NCBI GenBank assembly: GCA_000434055.1
Contig: HF999616.1
Span: 1-10,087, forward strand
Direction: 5' to 3'
Length of the DNA: 10,087 nucleotides
Source: Ruminococcus sp. CAG:488
GTDB taxonomy: Bacteria > Bacillota > Clostridia > Oscillospirales > Acutalibacteraceae
Position 1 is the first letter of the stretch, and each line of letters starts with the position of its first letter. The position numbers were made by a program, and so were the translations under genes. The notes under the pieces were generated by a model that was not told the DNA's origin, did not search any database, and saw nothing but the letters and a program-made list of their open reading frames with translations. Shown here piece after piece: positions 7,228-10,087 of this stretch.

Positions 7228-7809
7228 TTAATCAACCGAAGTGTAAGTTTTTGTGATAATGCCGTTTTCGTCATATTCAAGGATGTAGGTCTTATGCCAT
7301 AAACCGGAGACGCCGACATCGTATGTTATTTTATTAGACCCGTCTGCGGATGTTTCATCCGTTCCCTTGCCGAGCAAGTCTTTAACCTCATAAGTTTTCA
7401 TTCCTACAATTTTGTGCTTTTCTTCAAGATCGTCAATCATGTATTGACGGCCTTGCACATGATTTGAATAGTTTTTCCATTTTGCGGAGTCAAATGTTTT
7501 GTATTCTATGTTGACTACTATAGTGTTTGCCAAGAAAAGAATGGATACAATGAAAACAACCAGTGCTGCGGATATTATTACACAGAGCTTTCGTTTCTTT
7601 TTATTGAACATCGCAAAGCACAGGGCAGCAAAAGCAGCCGCAAGCATTACGGAAGGTATTAATTTGCCGATAAAGCTGAATTTTCCGTAGCTAATTGCAT
7701 CTCCTGCCAAAAACACAGAGTCTATAAAACAAACAGCGATAAAGAGTATAACGAAAATTGTCAAAAGAATTATTTTAATTGCAGCATTTGATTCTTTTAC
7801 CTTTTTCAT
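7228..7809 (-). CDS. Small membrane protein with C-terminal BamE/SmpA-like domain (paralog 3 of the array)
   Basis: 193 residues, function unknown. Three hydrophobic segments (about 11-30, 46-68 and 75-97) precede a polar domain (about 100-193) expected on one face of the membrane. That domain has RQYMIDDLEEK (121-131), VGMKTYEVKDLLG (135-147), an ITYDVG strand and LEYDENGIITK (177-187). The order GM-x-x-x-EV-x-x-LLG, strand, YD-x-NG resembles the SmpA/BamE-like fold, an inference from pattern only. It is closest to the paralog at 8418-8984 (shared RQYMIDD and EVKDxLG). The start at 7809 is set by a near-perfect AAGGAGG (7817-7823) 7 bases upstream. The frame stays open to 7929, but that extension lacks a ribosome site and overlaps both the preceding gene and a paralog remnant. 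Confidence 0.8.
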   Translation of the reverse strand: MKKVKESNAAIKIILLTIFVILFIAVCFIDSVFLAGDAISYGKFSFIGKLIPSVMLAAAFAALCFAMFNKKKRKLCVIISAALVVFIVSILFLANTIVVNIEYKTFDSAKWKNYSNHVQGRQYMIDDLEEKHKIVGMKTYEVKDLLGKGTDETSADGSNKITYDVGVSGLWHKTYILEYDENGIITKTYTSVD

Positions 7810-7810
7810 T

Positions 7811-7870
7811 TTATCCCCTCCTTGCATCGTTAGTTGTTTCAACTTTTGTAACCTTACCGTTTTCGTCATA
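7811..7870 (-). pseudogene. C-terminal remnant of a paralog (19 codons plus stop)
   Basis: On the minus strand these 20 codons read YDENGKVTKVETTNDARRG and stop. The paralog at 8987-9583 ends YDKNGKVTKFYTTDDIGVG and stops: same length, 12 of 19 residues identical, and by my hand count 47 of 60 bases identical. The similarity continues through the short junction into the next ATG. Just upstream the frame is closed by TGA, and 12 bases away lies the stop of the unrelated gene at 7883, so the rest of the copy is gone. The piece still supplies the ribosome site of the next gene. Confidence 0.7.
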
Positions 7871-7882
7871 TCAAATCCCACA

Positions 7883-8404
7883 TTAAATCGTTTGATTAAA
7901 GTTTTTAATAACAAAATCTTCCATGTCACCTATCGAATCAAGGTCAAAATCGTAAAACCAAAGATAATAAATTGTTTTTTCACTTTCTGAAATACCGACA
8001 AAACCAATTTGCTTCGGATAGCCGAGCTTGCCGTCTGTTACTGCTCTGAACACCGTTGATTTGTATTCAAACGGTTCATTGCCGAAAAAGTCGTTTTCTC
8101 CATATTTGCGGGCAATGTCGGCTTTCAAAGACTCGAATTTCTCGGGATCTGTGATTTTCATGGTAATTGACTCGGATTCAAATATCAAGTGAAAACGATT
8201 GTTTTTTACAAAGTGAACGTTATTATAATCTTGATAATCGGTCGGGAAAAAGTCCGTTGCTCCGTATTCGGCAACTTCTTCGATTGAATCAACCTTTGTT
8301 ATCATTCCGTGATTATCCCAATATACAAGGAAACCGTATACCGATACGGCTAAAAGAACAATTACTAAAATAGGAATAAAAAATTTCTTTCTTGATTTTC
8401 TCAT
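7883..8404 (-). CDS. Single-pass membrane protein of unknown function within the paralog array
   Basis: 173 residues, family not recognised. A basic N-terminus (MRKSRKKFF) is followed by one hydrophobic segment (about 9-28), either a signal anchor or an uncleaved signal peptide, then a polar domain rich in aromatic and acidic residues (for example DFFPTDYQDYNN and YYLWFYDFDLD) that would lie outside the membrane. It shares no clear motif with the three-segment paralogs on either side. The start at 8404 is supported by AAGGAAG (8413-8419), 8 bases upstream and overlapping the stop of the preceding gene. The frame is open to 8461, but that extension overlaps the upstream gene and lacks its own site. 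Confidence 0.75.
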   Translation of the reverse strand: MRKSRKKFFIPILVIVLLAVSVYGFLVYWDNHGMITKVDSIEEVAEYGATDFFPTDYQDYNNVHFVKNNRFHLIFESESITMKITDPEKFESLKADIARKYGENDFFGNEPFEYKSTVFRAVTDGKLGYPKQIGFVGISESEKTIYYLWFYDFDLDSIGDMEDFVIKNFNQTI

Positions 8405-8417
8405 AAAATCAACTTCC

Positions 8418-8984
8418 TTATCCTTGAACCTCAGCCGAGGTAACCTTGCCGTTATCGTCATAAGTTATTACGAGTTTTTTATATCCGGGGAATTCCTGAC
8501 CGACTTCATAATAGAAAGTGTTACTTTCAAACAGTTCATAGCAATCAAATCCGAGAATGTCTTTGACCTCTCTAATGTCCATTCCGACAAATTTGTTTTT
8601 ATTGGTAATATCGTCGATCATGTATTGACGGCAGTTATAATATTCGGGGTCATTCCAGATTTCCTGATTAAAGGTCTGATACTCCTTGGCAGCAACAACG
8701 GTGTTAGCTACGCCGAGAGCAGGGATAACACTTATTATAAGGATAAAAGAAACTATTCCGCTGACAAGCCTTTTCTTCTCAGCAAAAATTGCAATGCAAG
8801 TGCAAAGATACGCCAAAACAAGAATAACGGCGGCAATTATTTCTCCGAGATGTCCGTATTTCCCTGAGCTTATCGCAGGACCGATAAAGGACAGCTTCGC
8901 TATATAATAAATTCCGCAAAATATTCCTGCGAACAAAATCGCTAAGAGAATTTTAAGAGCAATTTTCAAGCCTTTGTTTTTCAT
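8418..8984 (-). CDS. Small membrane protein with C-terminal BamE/SmpA-like domain (paralog 2 of the array)
   Basis: 188 residues, function unknown. Hydrophobic segments lie at about 7-28, 46-68 and 73-95. The C-terminal domain carries CRQYMIDDITNKNKFVGM (118-135), IREVKDILG (137-145), a FYYEVG strand and LVITYDDNGKVTS (171-183). The loop between the first two segments (ISSGKYGHLGEII) matches YGKFSFIGKLI and YGEYGYIGKII in the other two copies, so the membrane part is homologous too. AGGGGTGGG (8991-8999) lies 6 bases before the ATG and inside the last codons of the preceding paralog, only 2 bases from its stop, so translation is probably coupled. Confidence 0.82.
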   Translation of the reverse strand: MKNKGLKIALKILLAILFAGIFCGIYYIAKLSFIGPAISSGKYGHLGEIIAAVILVLAYLCTCIAIFAEKKRLVSGIVSFILIISVIPALGVANTVVAAKEYQTFNQEIWNDPEYYNCRQYMIDDITNKNKFVGMDIREVKDILGFDCYELFESNTFYYEVGQEFPGYKKLVITYDDNGKVTSAEVQG

Positions 8985-8986
8985 TT

Positions 8987-9583
8987 TTATCCCACCCCTA
9001 TATCGTCAGTTGTATAAAACTTTGTGACCTTGCCGTTTTTGTCATAGCTGATAACAAGAAATTTATAAGCCCCTCCGATTCGGTGATAGTATTCCCGTCC
9101 GTAATTTGATGGTCCCCAACTTTCCAAATCAAGCAATTTATCAACCTCTGAAATATCCATTCCGACAAAATTATATTTTTCTTCAAGGTCGGGTACCATG
9201 TATTGTAAAAGATTCGGATGTATTTGAGCTGTTCTGTTCCAATTTTCAGGTGAAAATTCCGTGTACGGCTTTGCACACAGCTTATCGGTTACATCTAACA
9301 GAGGGAAAAACGAAGCGATAAGTACGGCGCAGGCTATCAATGCAATTACTCTTTTGACTTTGCCTGTTTTGCCGAACAGTGCAAGTGCAAGCAAAGCTAC
9401 AGATGCAACAAGAACGGTGGCAAGAATAATCTTTCCGATATATCCGTACTCACCGTAGTTTAACGAATCGGCTGCCAACAGAAAACAAAACAACAAATAT
9501 ATTCCGATGCAAGCAACACAAAAGACCGATATGGCAAGAACTTTAAGCGCGGAAACAATTGATTTTTTATCTCTTTCAGTCAT
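8987..9583 (-). CDS. Small membrane protein with C-terminal BamE/SmpA-like domain (paralog 1 of the array)
   Basis: 198 residues, function unknown; the first of the three paralogs in transcription order. Hydrophobic segments are at about 11-36, 49-70 and 77-98. The C-terminal domain carries LQYMVPDLEEKYNFVGMDI (126-144), EVDKLLDL, and LVISYDKNGKVTK (176-188). Here DKLLD replaces the KDLLG loop of the other copies, so it is the most diverged in that loop. I chose ATG at 9583, with AAGGG 9 bases upstream; a TTG at 9589 is too close to that site. The gap to the sugar kinase stop is 37 bases with no clear terminator, so it is likely cotranscribed with the kinase. Confidence 0.82.
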   Translation of the reverse strand: MTERDKKSIVSALKVLAISVFCVACIGIYLLFCFLLAADSLNYGEYGYIGKIILATVLVASVALLALALFGKTGKVKRVIALIACAVLIASFFPLLDVTDKLCAKPYTEFSPENWNRTAQIHPNLLQYMVPDLEEKYNFVGMDISEVDKLLDLESWGPSNYGREYYHRIGGAYKFLVISYDKNGKVTKFYTTDDIGVG

Positions 9584-9620
9584 ATTCAATCACCCTTATA
9601 GTCCCGTACTTGCAGTTCTG

Positions 9621-10087
9621 TTAAACTACCTTGAGAAAATCCTCATAAGCCCCTGCCCACTTGTCCGTGTCCTTCGGCTCAAAGGTTTTAAGCTCGGAGG
9701 AGTCGGCAACGATTTTTCTTGCCTGTCCGATATTTTTAACAGAACCGCCGGACATGAGCTGAACGGCAACGTTGCCCATAACGGTGGCTTCGATCGGACC
9801 TGCTTTAACCGTGCGGTCGCAGGAGTTTGCCGTCATCTGACAAAGCAGACCGTCCTTTGTGCCGCCGCCGATAACGTGAATAACGGGGTAGTCACGCTCC
9901 GTACATTCGCGAAGCTTTTCAAATGTCAGCCTGTATTTCATTGCAAGACTTTCGTAGATACATCGCATGATCTCGCCGACCGTTTCGGGAACGTACTGAC
10001 CCGTCTTGCGGCAGAATTCACGTACACGCTCGGGAATATTTCCGTGAGGAACAAACTCGGGAGCGTCCGGGTCAATAAAGCACTTGA
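9621..10087 (-). CDS. RhaB/FucK-like FGGY-family sugar kinase, C-terminal part (5' end beyond window)
   Basis: Only the last 154 residues are present; the N-terminal ATPase half lies beyond the right edge. Visible are FIDPDAPEFVPHGNIPERV, the ATP-side HVIGGGTKDGLLCQMTA, AGPIEATVMGNVAVQLMS and QARKIVADS, all typical of the rhamnulokinase branch of the FGGY family. These cytosolic kinases phosphorylate a ketose at the 1-position. Because the gene is on the same strand as fucI and no aldose isomerase for rhamnose is seen, L-fuculose is the likely substrate, but the sequence type alone would be called rhamnulokinase. An in-frame ATG at 9968 is internal, not the start. Confidence 0.88.
   Translation of the reverse strand, partial: KCFIDPDAPEFVPHGNIPERVREFCRKTGQYVPETVGEIMRCIYESLAMKYRLTFEKLRECTERDYPVIHVIGGGTKDGLLCQMTANSCDRTVKAGPIEATVMGNVAVQLMSGGSVKNIGQARKIVADSSELKTFEPKDTDKWAGAYEDFLKVV

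Larger units (their letters stand above)
7228..9583 (-). repeat. Tandem array of diverged paralogous membrane-protein genes inside a sugar operon
   Basis: Order of transcription is paralog 1 (8987-9583), paralog 2 (8418-8984), unrelated gene (7883-8404), paralog remnant (7811-7870), paralog 3 (7228-7809). The remnant resembles the tail of paralog 1, and paralog 3 resembles paralog 2. The simplest history is that a two-gene unit was duplicated and the second copy of paralog 1 was later lost apart from its tail. Confidence 0.65.

Noticed and set aside
7810..7929. N-terminal extension of the last paralog to an ATG at 7929
   Set aside because: It would overlap the preceding gene and read the paralog remnant out of frame; AAGGAGG at the 7809 start is far better.
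8405..8461. N-terminal extension of the single-pass membrane gene to an ATG at 8461
   Set aside because: It overlaps the end of the upstream paralog in another frame; a hydrophobic signal anchor and ribosome site fit the start at 8404.
8424..8867. 147-codon plus-strand frame opposite the second paralog, and a similar one at 3513-3956 opposite the alkD-like gene
   Set aside because: Both are antisense to well-supported genes, lack promoters and ribosome sites, and show no domain.
9595..9618. Promoter-like TTAACA with TATAAG before the first paralog
   Set aside because: The -10 would overlap the ribosome site and leave a leader of only about 5 bases, so transcription from upstream is more likely.

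Overview
The window looks like chromosomal DNA from a gut-type, fibre-associated Firmicute (class Clostridia, probably Ruminococcaceae/Oscillospiraceae). Four things suggest this: a secreted protein ending in a type I dockerin, moderately AT-rich DNA, strong AGGAGG-type Shine-Dalgarno sites with consensus sigma-A promoters, and an L-fucose catabolism operon. The genus is inferred from style only; no rRNA or other marker is present.

Layout. (1) 1-1823, minus strand: a nearly complete secreted papain-like (C1A) cysteine protease with a lectin-like domain, a CxxC segment and a C-terminal dockerin; its last residues lie beyond the left edge. (2) 1824-1990: a compact divergent control region with two facing sigma-A promoters and, between them, a 14-base match to the CcpA catabolite-response element (cre). 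(3) 1991-3400, plus strand: pyruvate kinase, closed by a hairpin terminator that can serve both strands. (4) 3444-5260, minus strand: a two-gene unit, a GT4 glycosyltransferase followed by an AlkD-type DNA glycosylase, behind a promoter with perfect -35 and -10 hexamers. (5) 5364-10087, minus strand: a fucose-type sugar operon. A RhaB/FucK-like FGGY sugar kinase (cut by the right edge) comes first and L-fucose isomerase (fucI) last, ending at a strong terminator. Four small membrane-protein genes sit between them.

The most unusual part is that insert. Three of the four small proteins (8987-9583, 8418-8984, 7228-7809) are diverged paralogs with three N-terminal membrane segments and a small C-terminal domain whose motif pattern resembles the SmpA/BamE-like fold. 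The fourth (7883-8404) is an unrelated single-pass membrane protein of unknown function. Between the fourth gene and the last paralog lies a 19-codon remnant of another paralog's C-terminus with its stop codon in the conserved place. This points to tandem duplication of a two-gene unit followed by deletion or replacement.

How the parts may work together: isomerase plus kinase would turn L-fucose (or a related deoxysugar) into a ketose 1-phosphate for an aldolase not seen here. Pyruvate kinase lies at the end of glycolysis and appears set up for carbon-source control. The dockerin protease suggests cell-surface or cohesin-attached complexes. The role of the small membrane proteins is unknown.
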